64,000 nt of DNA, from positions 5,037,001-5,101,000 of the forward strand of contig JBBPUQ010000002.1 in the NCBI GenBank assembly GCA_038501195.1. Reading direction: 5' to 3'. Shown in pieces: positions 17,053 to 29,700 of this stretch; the stretch's first letter is position 1, and every line of letters begins with the position of its first letter. The notes below the pieces were generated by a model. That model made no database searches. It saw nothing but the letters and a program-made list of their open reading frames with translations, and was not told where the DNA came from. This DNA is from Nemania diffusa. Taxonomy: Eukaryota; Ascomycota; Sordariomycetes; Xylariales; Xylariaceae. A program made the position numbers and the translations under genes.

Positions 17053-17320
17053 TTTGAAATAATTTATAAAGTTTAAAGTTTGTTTTTAAGTTTTAAAATT
17101 TTATATTAATTTATATATATTTTATAAAAAAAAATATAATTAAAAAAGTTATATATAAATTATTTATATATATATATATATAAAATTTATAAATTTTATA
17201 AATTTTAATAAATTTTTATATTATTTATTTATTTAATTATTTAATAAAAATTTTAATTTAAGTTTTAATTATATATATTTAATATATATATATAAGTTTT
17301 ATTAAATTATTAATTTAATA
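17053..17320 (-). repeat. LTR-like repeat, copy A (fully decayed)
   Basis: This 268-bp segment is collinear with the GC-normal copy at 26624-26891. Nearly every C or G of that copy is replaced here by T or A: ggtcctggtctaggtcctag (26820-26839) corresponds to aattttaatttaagttttaa (17249-17268). The strand is assigned because on the minus strand the better copies begin TGTT and the 21.5-kb copy follows a polypurine stretch, as a 3' LTR would. LTR identity is inferred from repetition, the terminal TG/CA and spacing; no matching polyprotein was recognised. Confidence 0.6.
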
Positions 17321-20300
17321 TTAAACTTTTTTTTTATATAGTAATTTTAATTTTAATATTAATTAATTTATTTATATCAATTAATTTTTTTAATATTTAA
17401 TTAAATATTTTTTTTATATAAATATTTATTAAATTATTTTTATTATTAATTTAATATATTTTTATAAGTTTATAATTTTTATATATTTTTTAAAATAATA
17501 TAATATTAATTATAAATTATTCTTTTTTATATATTTTTTAATTTAATTAAATATTTATATAAAAATTTAAAATTAATATATATAATTAATAATATAATTA
17601 ATAATTTTATTATATAAATAATTTTTTAAAAAGTTATATTAAATATAATAATATAATTAAATTTATTAATTATATTATATAATTTATTTATTAATATATT
17701 ATATATAATTTATTTATATTTAATTTAATTTTAATAAATAATATTATTTTTAATTGTAAATATATTTTTTATATAAGTTTTATTAATTAATATAATTATA
17801 AATTTAATTTAAAACTTTAAATTTTTATTATTTATAAATATTTTATTAATAAAAATAAAAATTTTTATATAATTAAAATTTAAAAATATATAATATAATT
17901 TTTATTATATATTATTAATTTATTATTATATTTATATATTTAATATTTTAATATTGTTTTTTAATAATTTTTAAATTTATATAATAATTAATAAATTATA
18001 TAATATTTTTAATTAATATATAAATATAATATATATATTTTAAATTTATTAAATAATATATTATTAAAAATATTTTTTTATATAAAAATTAATAATATAT
18101 AATTATTTAGTTTATTTTTATTAAATAAAAAAATAATTTTATTTATTTATTTAAATTTTGTTTTTAATTTTATATAAAATAATAATTTAGTTTTTTTTTT
18201 ATATAAAAACGTTTTAAATATAATATTAAAAATATTATTTATTTAAAATTTTATAATTATAAATTTATAAAGTTTTTTTTTAATATATAATAAATATAAA
18301 TTATATAAAAATATTTTTATATTTAATTTTTAATAATAATATTTATAATAAATTTTATATTAATATAATTTTAATTTAATTAATTTATATAATACTTATA
18401 TAATTTAAAAAATAATATTTATTAAATATTTATTTTTTAATTTTTTTAATAAATAAATATAAATTTTTTAATTTAATTTATTATATATTTATATATATAT
18501 TTAAAAAATATTTTATATTTTTATATATATATTATAGTTTTAAATTAAAAATAGTTTTAAAATTATAATAAATTATTAATTTATATATTAAATTATTAAT
18601 ATTTATATAAAAGTTTAAATTTTATTATTATTTTTATAACTTTATATAATTAATTTAAATTTTTTATATAATTTAATTATTTTATTTTTAACTTTTTATA
18701 TAAATTTAATTTAAAAAATTTTTATTTAATTATATTAATTTAAATTATATTATATAAATTAAAATATATTTTAATTTATTAATATATTTATTTTAATTAT
18801 ATTTAATTATTTAAAAAATATATTAAATATAATAATTATATTGTTTTATTTTAATTATATAATTAAAATATAATTGTTAATTTTTTTTAATATAAAATAT
18901 TAATTATTAATAAATATAAATAATTTTTTTAATTTATTTTTATATTAAAATTATAATTATTTAATAATTTAAAAAAAATATATAAAAAATTATTTTTTTT
19001 ATATAATAAATTAAATATAGCTTTTTATTAATAATATAACTTAATTTATATATAATAAAATTTAATTAATTTATTTATTATATTAATTATAATATTATAA
19101 ATTTTAATAATAAAAACTTTATATAGTTTTATTTAGTTTTTATGTTTTTTTTATATTATAATTTTATTTTAAAAAAATAAAAAAAATATTTTATATAATA
19201 ATATTAGTTTATTTTTAATTTATATAATTTAGTTAATATTAATTTTTATATAAATATTTTTTAATATTTTTATAACTTTTTATATAATTTTTATTTTTTA
19301 AATAATTTTTAATAAAAAAAATAAATTATTATTTATTTTAAAATAAACTTTAAAAACTAATAAAATAAATATAAAACTATTTAATTTAATTATATTATTT
19401 AAAACTTTTATAATTATCTATAATATTGTTTTTTTATTTATATAATAATTAATTCTTTTATATAAAATCTTAAATATATAATAAAATAATATATATATTT
19501 ATTTAACTTTTTTAATAATTTAATATATTTTAATAAATATTTTTTTATATAAAGCTTTAATTAATTATATATTATTATAAAATTTTTTAAATAAAAAATT
19601 TATATTAAAATTATATATAATATAATTAAATAGTTTTTAATATATTAAAATTTAATATTAATATAATATATTTTAAATATTATATATATTTAAAAACTTT
19701 AAAAATTTAACTATTTAAAATAAAATATTTATATTAATTAAATATAAAATTAATTATTTATTTATTTATATAATATTAATAATAATTTTATAATTAAAAT
19801 TATATTTATTTTTTAATAAAAACTTAAATTTTTTTAAAATTTAATTATATAATTAATAATAATAATAAATTTTTTTAATTTTTTAAAATATTAAAATATT
19901 AATATTATTATATTTAATTTTTTATTATAATTTTATAAATTTTTTTATATAAAAATATTTAAATTAATAATATAATTTTTAAAAACTTTATTTTATAAAA
20001 TAATTTATAACTTTTAATTAATTAATATTAAAAAATAAATATTTTTATTTTTATATAATTAATATTATTATATTATTTATTATATAATTATATTTTATAT
20101 ATTATTAAAATTAATATATAATTAATTTTTATTTTATAACAATAGTAAAAATAAAAGTAATATATTTAAAATATAAAATTTAATTAATTTAATTAATTTT
20201 ATTAAATCAAATTATTATATTATTTAAAATTTAATTTATTTATATAAAAAAGTTTTTTTATATAAAAGTTTTAACTTAAGTTTTTTTAATAGTTAAAACT

Positions 20301-21286
20301 TTAATTATATTAATATTTTATAAAATATTTTAATATTTTATATTATATTAACTATTTAAATAAAAATTATTTAATATTAATATTTAGTTTTAAATATATA
20401 TATTTTTTTTTATTATATAATAAAAATATATTAAATTTATTAAAAATTAAACTATTTTATTTTTAGTTTTAAAATTTAAATTATTATTAAATTTATTATT
20501 ATATAAAAAGTTTTTATTACTTTTATAATTTAATATAAATATATTATATTTTTTATATAATAAAACTTTTTATTTTAAAATATTATATATAATAAAATAT
20601 TGTTTTTTTATTTTTAATTTTTTTTATTAGCTATAATTAATAAATTAACAATTAAATTTTTTATAAATAAAATATTTTTTATTATTTTTGTTATTTTTAT
20701 TATATAATTACTATAATTTTTAATAAAAGTTTTTTTTAAAGCTATAATTATATAATTATTTTAAATATTTAATATTATATTATTTATTAACAAAATCAAT
20801 ATTTGTTATATAATTATAATTTATTTTTTAATAAAAAAAAATCTGCAATATTATTTATAAATTAAAAAACAAAGCTTTATATATAAATTTTTAATTAATT
20901 AAAACAGATTTAAATTTAAATATACTAAAATATATTTATATAACTATTATATAAAGTAATATTTTTTTATAATAGCTAAAAAATATAATTATAAATTAAC
21001 AAAGTAAAAAGATAAAAACTAGTTATTATTAAAAATAGCTTTTATGTTTTATTTTTTTTTTTTTTATACAAAAAATGGATTACTATTTATATCAATTAGC
21101 CGAAAACATATTGAATTAACCATCAAATAAAAAAGACCTAACTATTGCAAAGTTAAAATTGGTTTTACACAATAGTCTAGTTATTCTTGTATAAAAATCA
21201 ACAAAACTATGAGCTATTTCATACACTTACCTTATTCTCTCTACTCTACTACTTTCCACAATTATATCGGCACTTGTGACAAAAAC

Positions 21287-21316
21287 AACTACAGCAGCTG
21301 CAGCTGCAGCAGCTAA
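21287..21316. repeat. CAG/CTG-type microsatellite
   Basis: A run of cagcagctgcagctgcagca-like triplets inside the GC-normal island of the AT block. It is short and imperfect. Confidence 0.7.
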
Positions 21317-21360
21317 ACAAGCTTAAAACGACAAGTCAGCAGCTTCGTACAATAAAGATA

Positions 21361-21525
21361 AATGTACATACGAAGAGTTCCACTAACACTGATCAGTGTG
21401 TGCGTGGGACCTGTGGGTCCTTGTATTCCTTATCTATTCGGTTACCTGATAAAGGTCCTGGTCCAGGTCCTGGTTGTACACACCTAGTGCGTACGTACAG
21501 GTCCTGTCAGGTCATTGGTTCAACA
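21361..21525 (-). repeat. LTR-like repeat, copy D (partial, little decayed)
   Basis: The tail of this segment matches copy C at 26750-26891, sharing attccttatctattcggtt and the ending caggtcattggtt followed by aaca or caaca. Read on the minus strand it starts TGTTGAACCAATGACC, a plausible LTR start, and follows a purine-rich AAAAGAAAGAAG stretch that could be a polypurine tract. The distal part is degraded or rearranged, so the other end is uncertain. Confidence 0.5.
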
Positions 21526-21781
21526 CTGGAACTTCTTTCTTTTGTGCAGTGACTCTAGTTCCAATGTCAACCAATCCTCTGTCATTCCTTTTGCTGTCCA
21601 ACCGATCTACATATGCTTCTACTTGTACGACCAGCTTATTTGTACTAACTAGCTTTTCCAGTGCTTGGTTAGGTGTTAAATCTTCTTGGAGCTTGGTTGT
21701 ACGATTGACAATGGTAGCAAAACTTCTTGATTTTTCGAAGTACTGAAACGTTAATGTTATGGTTTTTAATACTTTAAGCAT
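21512..21781 (-). pseudogene. Short open frame at retroelement 3' end
   Basis: An 89-residue open frame with normal base composition ends with a stop just inside the LTR-like repeat (copy D), as the 3' end of a retroelement coding region often does. The translation is hydrophilic and lysine/valine-rich. I recognise no reverse transcriptase, RNase H, integrase or gag motif. The equivalent region in the second repeat copy (from 24900) is reduced to A and T. It is probably a fragment of a larger lost reading frame; function unknown. Confidence 0.35.
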
Positions 21782-23242
21782 TGTTTTTGTTAGATTATTT
21801 TGTTTTATTTGTACAAAAGTAATAATAGTTTAATTAATTTAATATTAACTATAATTAACTATTATATTAAAATAATTATTAAATATTATATAAATTTTGT
21901 TTTATTTATATATTAAACTAATATAATTAAAATAATACTATTTAGCTTTTTTTTTTAATATAAAAAAAAATATTATATAATATTGTTTTTTAATAATTTT
22001 AAATTAATAATATATCGAAATAAAAATTTAAGCTTTGTTATATAATATATTATATAGTTTATTGCTATAGTTTTAATTAAATCGTTATATTTTTATAAAT
22101 GTAATAAATTAAGCTGTTTTAATTAAATTATTATAAATAATTTAAATAGAAAAAAGTTTATATAATTGATTTTTATATATAAATAAAAACATAGAATATA
22201 TAGTAAAAGTTTTAAAAATAAATATAAATTTTTAAATTTTTATTTATATAAAAGAAATAAATATTTAATTATTTATATTAAATATTAAAATATATATTAA
22301 TATTATTAGCTTTAATATAACTAGTTATAATATTAAATATTTTATTTATATAATTAAAAGTTTTAATATATTTATTAATATAAATATTAAAGCTGTTTAT
22401 ATAAATATATTATTATTTAAGTTTTTATTGTTTTTATTTATATATTTTTTAATAATATATAAAAGTTTGTTTTTAAACAATTTTTTATATACTTTAATAT
22501 TTTTGTTATTTTTAATAATAGTAATAAATTTTTTTTAAAATATATAATTAATATTTATTAATATTAATTTTATTTAATTATTAAAATTTATTATAAACAT
22601 TTATATAAACTATTTATTTTCAATTTTTAATTATATATAATTTTATAAATATTTTATAAAATATATTATTAATTATAAAAGTTTAATAAATTAATTAAAA
22701 TTAATAATTATATTTTAATATTTAAAATTAATTTGCTTTTTTTAAATTTTTATTTAAATATTGCTATTTTTAGTTATATTTTAATATATAAATTTATTTT
22801 TATTATATAAAGCTATTAATTTATTGTTTTAAATTTATTTAATTATTATAGCTATAACTGCTATAGTTGTTTTTATTACAAATACTAATATAATTATAAA
22901 AAGTAATAAAATAAAAAAAATAAAATAAATAAAATAGTTAAAAAAATAAATATATAAAATAGTTTATAGTTTTATTAATTTTTATATAAAAATAACTAAG
23001 CTATTATATAAAACTAATTTTAATTTTATAATATTTAGATTTTTTTTATTTAATAATTAATTTAATATATTTTTAATTAATTAATATAAATAATAGTTTA
23101 TTTTTTATATAAAAAAAAAAAGTTAAAATATAAAAACTACTTTTAATAATAGCTAGTTTTTGCTTTTTTATTTTATTAATTTATAATTATATTTTATAAT
23201 TATTAATTAATATTAATAAAACTTTATATATATATATAAAAA

Positions 23243-23518
23243 TTTAAAGTAATTTATAAAGTTTAAAGTTTGTTTTTAAGTTTTAAAGTTTTATATTAAT
23301 TTATATATATATTTTACAAAAAAAAATATAAATAAAAAAGTTATATATAAATTATTTATATATATATATATATATATATAAAATTTATAAAGTTTATAAA
23401 TTTTAATAAGTTTTTATATTTTTTATTTATTTAATTATTTAATAAAAGTTTTAGTTTATGTTTTAGTTATATATATTTAATATATATATATAAGTTTTAT
23501 TAAATTATTAATTTAATA
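23243..23518 (-). repeat. LTR-like repeat, copy B (heavily decayed)
   Basis: Collinear with copies A and C. It keeps slightly more G than copy A, for example in the stretch corresponding to 26820-26846, so it represents an intermediate state. Its left flank resembles that of copy C (shared internal sequence); its right flank joins sequence matching 19640 onward. Confidence 0.6.
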
Positions 23519-26500
23519 TTAAAATTTAATATTAATATAATATATTTTAAATATTATATATATTTAAAAATTTTAAAAATTTAATTATTTAAAATAAAAT
23601 ATTTATATTAATTATATATAAAATTAATTATTTGTTAATTTATATAATATTAATAATAATTTTATAATTAAAATTATATTTATTTTTTAATAAAAATTTA
23701 AATTTTTTTAAAAGTTAATTATATAATTAATAATAATAACAAAACTTTTTAATTTTTTAAAATATTAAAACATTAATATTATTATATTTAATTTTTTATA
23801 ATAATTTTATAAATTTTTTTATATAAAAGTATTTAAATTAACAATATAATTTTTAAAACTTTTATTTTATAAAATAATTTATAGCTTTTAATTAGTTAAT
23901 ATTAAAAAATAAATATTTTTATTTTTATATAATTAATATTATTATATTATTTTATTATATAATTATATTTTATATATTATTAAAATAAATATATAATTAA
24001 TTTATATTTTATAATTATAATAAAAATAAAATCGATATATTTAAAATATAAAATTTAATTAATTTAATTAATATTAAAATTGTTATAATATTTATAATTT
24101 TAAAGTTTTTAATATTATTAAATTAAATTATTATATTATTTAAAATTTAATTTATTTATATAAAAAAGTTTTTTTAATAATTAAAACTTTAGCTATATTA
24201 ATATTTTATAAAATATTTTAATATTTTATATTATATTAATTATTTAAATAAAATTATTTAATATTTATATTTAATTTTAAATATATATATATATTTTTAT
24301 TATATAATAAAAATATATTAAATTTATTAAAAATTAAACTATTTTATTTTTAATTTTAAAATTTAAATAATTATTAAATTTATTATTATATAAAAAAATT
24401 TTATTACTTTTATAGTTTAATATAAATATATTATATTTTTTATATAATAAAACTTTTTGCTTTAAAATATTATATATAATAAAATATTGCTTTTTTATTT
24501 TTAATTTTTTTTATTAATTATAATTAATAAATTAACAATTAAACTTTTTATAAATAAAATATTTTTTATTATTTTTATTATATAATTGTTATAGTTTTTA
24601 ATAAAAGTTTTTTTTAAAGTTATAATTATATAAATGTTTTAAATATTTAATATTATATTATTTATTAATAAAATAAACATTTATTATATAATAATAATTT
24701 ATTTTTTAATTAAAAAAAACTTATAATATTATTTATAAATTAAAAAATAAAGTTTTATATATAAGTTTTTAATTAATTAAAACAAATTTAAATTTAAATA
24801 TATTAAAATATATTTATATAACTATTATATAAAATAATATTTTTTTATAATAGTTAAATTTTAAAATATATTATATAAATTAAAATTTATTAATTATAAT
24901 TTTTAATATTTTAAATATTATTTTTATTAAATTGTTTTATTTTATTTATATAAAAGTAATAATAATTTAATTAATTTAATATTAATTATAATTAATTATT
25001 ATATTAAAATAATTATTAAATATTATATAAATTTTATTTTATTTATATATTAAATTAATATAATTAAAATAATATTATTTAGCTTTTTTTTTTAATATAA
25101 AAAAAAATATTATATAATATTATTTTTTAATAGTTTTAAATAAATAATATATTAAAATAAAAATTTAAACTTTATTATATAATATATTTTATAATTTATT
25201 ACTATAGTTTTAATTAAATTATTATAAATAATTTAAATAAAAAAAATTTATATAATTAATTTTTATATATAAATAAAAAAGTAAAATATATAAAAAAAAT
25301 TTTAAAAATAAATATAAATTTTTAAATTTTTATTTATATAAAAAAACTAAATATTTAATTATTTATATTAAATATTATATTATATATTAATATTATTAAT
25401 TTTAATATAACTAATTATAATATTAAAAATTTTATTTATATAATTATTAATTTTAATATTTTTATTAATATAAATATTAAAACTATTTATATAAATATAT
25501 TGTTATTTAATTTTTTATTATTATTTTTATTAAATTTTTTAAAAATATATATAAATTAATTATTTAATATTTTTTTATATATTTTAATACTTTTATTATA
25601 TTTAATTACTATAACAAATATTTATTTAAATATATAATTAATATTTATAAATATAAATTTTATTTAATTATTAAAGTTTATTATAAATATTTATATAAAC
25701 TATTTATTTTTAATTTTTAATTATATATATTTTTTTAAATATTATATAAAATATATTAATAATTATATTAAAATAATTATATTATTTAAATTAATTATAA
25801 TATTTTAACATTTAAAATTAGTTTTATTTTTTTATTTAAAAACATTAATATTGTTTTTTTTAACTATATTTTTGTAAGGAGAGTGCAAGGGCACTAGGCG
25901 CGAAGCGCAAGGCCGAAGGCTAAAGGCTGTAGAAGCAGTAATATTAGTAGTATAAAGATTGATGTGCTAGGAAGAAGGTAGGTGGACCTAGCAGGGCCAG
26001 GGGTCCTTGGCTATATAGGTTGGTGAGCTACAGGCTAGTCACTTGACCTATAGGTCAGGTGACCTATTGGGTGACCAACAGGTCTACAGGTAGGTGACTG
26101 ACCTATAGGTCAGTCAACCAACAGACCCCCTTGGGTCCTGTAACAATTTTTATATAAAAATAAATATAGTTTTTTATTTAAAAGTTCAAAATAATTAGCT
26201 TTAGTTGCTGCTGCTATAGCTGCTATAACTAACTTTGTTATAAATTTTAATATAATTATAAAAAAAAAAAAAAAAATAAATATAAAAATAAAAAAATAAA
26301 TAAATAAATAAAATAATTAAAAAGTTAAATATATAAAATAATTTATAATTTTATTAATTTTTATATAAAAATAATTAAATTATTATATAAAAAATTATTT
26401 TAATTTTATAATATTTAAACTTTTTTTAATTAATAATTAATTTAACTTTTTTTTTTTTAATTAATATAAATAATAATTGATTTTTTATATAAAAAGTAAA

Positions 26501-26623
26501 AAATTAAATATAAAAACTACTTTATAACTAAGCTTTACTTTTTTATTTTATTAATTTATAATTACATTTTATAATTATTAATTAATATTAATAAAACTGT
26601 TTATATATATATATATAAAAAGA
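23519..26623. repeat. Internal region of decayed repeat, copy 2
   Basis: A second copy of the internal repeat, matching 19640-20985 and then 21755-23242. It lacks the roughly 0.75-kb normal-composition segment of copy 1 and is interrupted by a younger solo LTR at 25873-26145. No readable coding sequence. Confidence 0.6.
25873..26145 (-). mobile_element. Solo LTR with 5-bp target duplication
   Basis: A 273-bp island of normal composition inside AT-rich DNA. It starts TGTAAGGAG and ends CCTGTAACA on the plus strand, so both ends carry the TG...CA signature and short inverted termini (TGTTAC/TTACA). It is flanked on both sides by ATTTT (25868-25872 and 26146-26150), a perfect 5-bp target site duplication. 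It contains two copies of the 14-bp palindrome TGACCTATAGGTCA (26044-26057 and 26099-26112). No internal region or second LTR is present. Orientation is arbitrary; the minus strand was chosen because its start TGTTAC is the commoner LTR form. Confidence 0.8.
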
Positions 26624-26891
26624 TTTAAAGTAATTTATAAAGTTTAAAGTTTATTTTTAAGTTTTAAGGTTTTATATTAATTCATGTATATTTTATAAAA
26701 GAAAGTATAACCAAAAAAGTTGTACGTAGATTATTTACATATATGTATGCATAGGACCTGTGGGTTCTGTGGATCCTAGTAGGTCTCTGTATTCCTTATC
26801 TATTCGGTTACCTGATAAGGGTCCTGGTCTAGGTCCTAGTTGTACGCACCTAGTACATACATACAGGTCTTGTCAGGTCATTGGTTTAACA
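26624..26891 (-). repeat. LTR-like repeat, copy C (half decayed)
   Basis: The best-preserved full-length copy of the 268-bp repeat. The part from about 26690 to 26891 is close to normal composition, while 26624-26690 is already AT-rich, so decay changes along a single copy. On the minus strand it begins TGTTAAACC. It is followed on the plus strand by AT simple sequence. Confidence 0.65.
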
Positions 26892-28506
26892 ATATATATA
26901 TATATTATATATATATATAAATAAATAAATAAATAAACAAATGAATATATAAAAAAAAAACGAAAAAAAAAAATAAAAATAAACAAAAATTAATTAAATA
27001 TTTATATTTGAAATTTTATATTATATAAACTAATATTTTAATTAATATTGTTTATTTTTTTTTATATAATATTTAATATTTTTTTTTTTTTTTATGTAAT
27101 AATTATTTATTAAACAAATAAATTAATATATAAACAATTAATTAATTAATTATATAAAGTTTAATAAATTAATTAATAATAATTTATTATAAACTTAATT
27201 GTTATATAAAAAAGTTATTTTTATTAAATTAACTATAGTTAATAATTTAATAAATAATAATTAATTATTTCAATTAATTAAAAATATTATATAATATATT
27301 AATTAAATTAATATAATAAATAATTAAATTATATTATTTATTTATAATTATAAAATAATCGATTTATTATATAATAAAATTAAATTATTATAAAATATAT
27401 TATTTTTTTATTTTTTATTTTTATATTTTTATATAATATTTAGTTATAACTAAAAAAAAAAAAACCTACTATTAAAATATTAATATTAGTTATAACTATA
27501 TATTATAGTTTATATATTATAATATTTATATTATAGTTATATAAATAAGTATATAGTTATATAAATAAATATTTACTTTATATATTAGCAAAAATTTTAT
27601 TTATAATAAAATCTTTAGCTATATAAAAGAAGTTTTTTTTAAAATCAATTATTAATATAGATATAGTATAACTAGCTTTGTATTCTGTTTACGTGTGACT
27701 TATACGTACTATCGTATATATACAGCTTATTCAACACTAGGAATTTTATTGAGCTCTATAATTCACTTTATTGCACCCTTTTTTCTACTTATTCAATCCG
27801 TGACAAAACTCCCTAGCACTAATTTATCACAGCTTTTCAGTCATATTGATGGCTTTCACATGATGTGCCTCTTCTGTACTATGAATGTTAGGAGATTAGG
27901 TCAGAGAGTGAATAGAAGAGCCGCAGGAGACAAGAATAAGAATGTAGTATAAAGCGCAATAGATAAGTTTATTGATTTCTGTCCCTCCAAGTCTATAAAG
28001 GGGACTAAAAGTCCTATATATATATATACAGCTAAATCCATAGATATAACCACCTTATAGGGTCTGGTTACTTTATCATTTGATAATGAAGTCTCTTGTT
28101 AGTCCTCTTCGTAGCTGTCACACAGCCTAGGAACTCCGACTTTGGTAGAGGCTGATGGTATGTCCTAGCCAGGGCAGACCTTCATTCATAGCATCCCTAA
28201 ATTCAAGCAACGGATTCCGGTAAGTCAGTCCAACAAGCCCCTTTTGCGATTGATTCAAGTAAAACCAGTCAAGAGGTTATGATTTGAATGGCTTTGTTTG
28301 TGTGGAGTGTTGGCGATAGGGCGTGCGACTGTGCCACAAGCTAAGAAATCGCACAAACTCTAGGGATTTTTCATATGAGCAAGGTATTTTGTTCATGATA
28401 TTCCCGAAATGTATCGGTACTATACTGCTAATCTAAACATCATCGCATCATACAAGCTGATCTTCCTGGCCTATAATACGTAACGTCGTTTACCATCTAT
28501 TGGGCC
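26892..28506. other. AT block edge and gene-free transition
   Basis: 26892-27660 is AT-rich with simple repeats. From about 27660 base composition becomes normal. An 85-codon open frame at 27695-27952 has no recognisable domain and sits at the composition boundary, so I do not call it a gene. Nothing else is supported up to the methyltransferase at 28507. Confidence 0.6.
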
Positions 28507-29695
28507 TCATGAATACTCTGCGTCAAGTTCTGCCTCAACCAGACTCTCTTGGCCAAGCTCGTAGCTGTACACCTTGACAAAGTTAAATCGCGTTTGTTTC
28601 AACAGTTTGTTTAAATTCACCTCCGTCCGCTCCTGTACAGCGTTGAGAACGAGCATCAAATTGTCCATCGACGTGGCCGGCCATGCAGGATTCTGACGAG
28701 GCATGACGATGTCGTTGATGAGCAACCGAGAATACCCCGGCTTCATGGCAGGCCTCAGCTGTCGCGGAATCTTGATGCAATCATCGTCACTCCAGTTGTG
28801 GAGGACAGAGTGTAGATGATATGCCCGGGCATGCTTGACTGGCTGGGCAGTGAAGAAATCGTGAGGCATCGCTTCGAATGCGTCACTTGCTACCGTGTAA
28901 ATGACTGATGACCGATCCTGTAGGACTAGCTTTCCGGGGGTCTGAGGATGCTTATCCCTCAACTCAAGCAAGTCATGACCCTTACCACCACCTACATCAA
29001 CGAGGAAAATGTCGCTGTGATCGGAGTTAAACCCGTCAATGAGGCGCTTAGTCACAGGGTAAAATCCAGGGTCGAGCCATGACGACTTTCCAGCCCGGTA
29101 GGTAGACATATAGCTGTTAAAAGCCGGGAGGTAAGGAGGAGTCTGGTCCAGCCAGGAGAAGAGGGAAAGATTTGTTTCATGTCCCGCTTGGAACGGTCCG
29201 TCTGTTGCCTCTGTTGGGAGCTGGTAATTGGTTTTCTTGAAATACTTGGGCAAATGTCGGAACAATTCACCAACTACATCATAACTGTTGGAGCATACTT
29301 AGCATATAAAGCATAATAAGGAGAAACGATGGGAGAGCTAAAAGTATATTGAGGGCGACACTTCTGGAATTTGTGTGGTTTCGGGTTTCACTAACTTAAA
29401 GATAATGCCATCTCTATATCCAGCCTCCGCAAAAGCTTCGGCCAACGGGTTAGAATAATAGGTATCCTCACCATTTTCGCCGACTACATTCATGGCAACA
29501 AGGTGTCTGATAACTCGCGCTAATAGGATATATTAATTCAGCTGTTTCTCGATATTGGCTTTCGACGACATATCTCAACCTACAAACCAAGGTTTCGTTC
29601 GCATTACACTTTTTCGCTAGTACTTTAGTTATGATACCAATGCTGCTATTCTGTTTTAAGTGATTGAATATATCTAGATCAACAGCGATGCGACA
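28507..29695 (-). pseudogene. SAM-dependent O-methyltransferase, N-terminally broken
   Basis: Fungal class II (plant-type) O-methyltransferase, which transfers a methyl group from S-adenosylmethionine to a hydroxyl, usually on a secondary metabolite. Model: exon 29695-29584, intron 29583-29520 (donor GTAGGT), exon 29519-29396, intron 29395-29285 (donor GTTAGT), exon 29284-28507. The first two exons give the winged-helix dimerisation part (RIAVDLDIF, then VIRHLVAMNVV and PLAEAFAEAGYRDGIIF). The last exon carries SAM motif I (VDVGGGKGHD), LQDRSSVI and the HNW motif with the catalytic-type His. No start codon precedes RIAVDLDIF. The frame upstream is closed by TAA (29696-29698) and then TAG, both of which could derive from Gln codons by C-to-T change. 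It lies head-to-head with the reductase remnant. The family call is secure; the substrate is unknown. Confidence 0.75.
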
Positions 29696-29700
29696 TTAAG

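Larger units (their letters stand above)
1..21050. repeat. Extreme AT-rich, RIP-like degenerate block
   Basis: About 21 kb is built almost entirely of A and T, with isolated G or C and very few CpG. No open reading frame of note survives on either strand. The composition fits DNA exhaustively mutated C-to-T on both strands, the hallmark of repeat-induced point mutation in Pezizomycotina. Direct support comes from repeat copies at 17053-17320 and 23243-23518, which match a GC-normal copy at 26624-26891 position by position except for C/T and G/A differences. The block holds long homopolymers and degenerate tandem repeats, listed separately. No telomere repeat, rRNA or tRNA was seen. A centromeric or subtelomeric location is possible but not shown. 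Confidence 0.85.
19640..23242. repeat. Internal region of decayed repeat, copy 1
   Basis: 19640-20985 matches 23519-24860, and 21755-23242 matches about 24900-26623, both collinear with mostly C/T and G/A differences. The two copies are separated by the LTR-like repeat at 23243-23518. Copy 1 also carries a stretch of near-normal base composition (about 21000-21755) that copy 2 lacks. The arrangement looks like tandem or nested copies of one retroelement flanked by LTR-like repeats. Internal protein-coding content is unreadable except for a short open frame at 21512-21781. Confidence 0.6.

Noticed and set aside
1..21050. Mitochondrial DNA as an explanation of the AT block
   Set aside because: No mitochondrial genes, tRNAs or rRNAs, and repeat copies show graded C/T and G/A decay typical of nuclear RIP.
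27695..27952. 85-codon open frame at the AT-block edge
   Set aside because: No domain, low complexity, boundary composition and no splice or promoter support.
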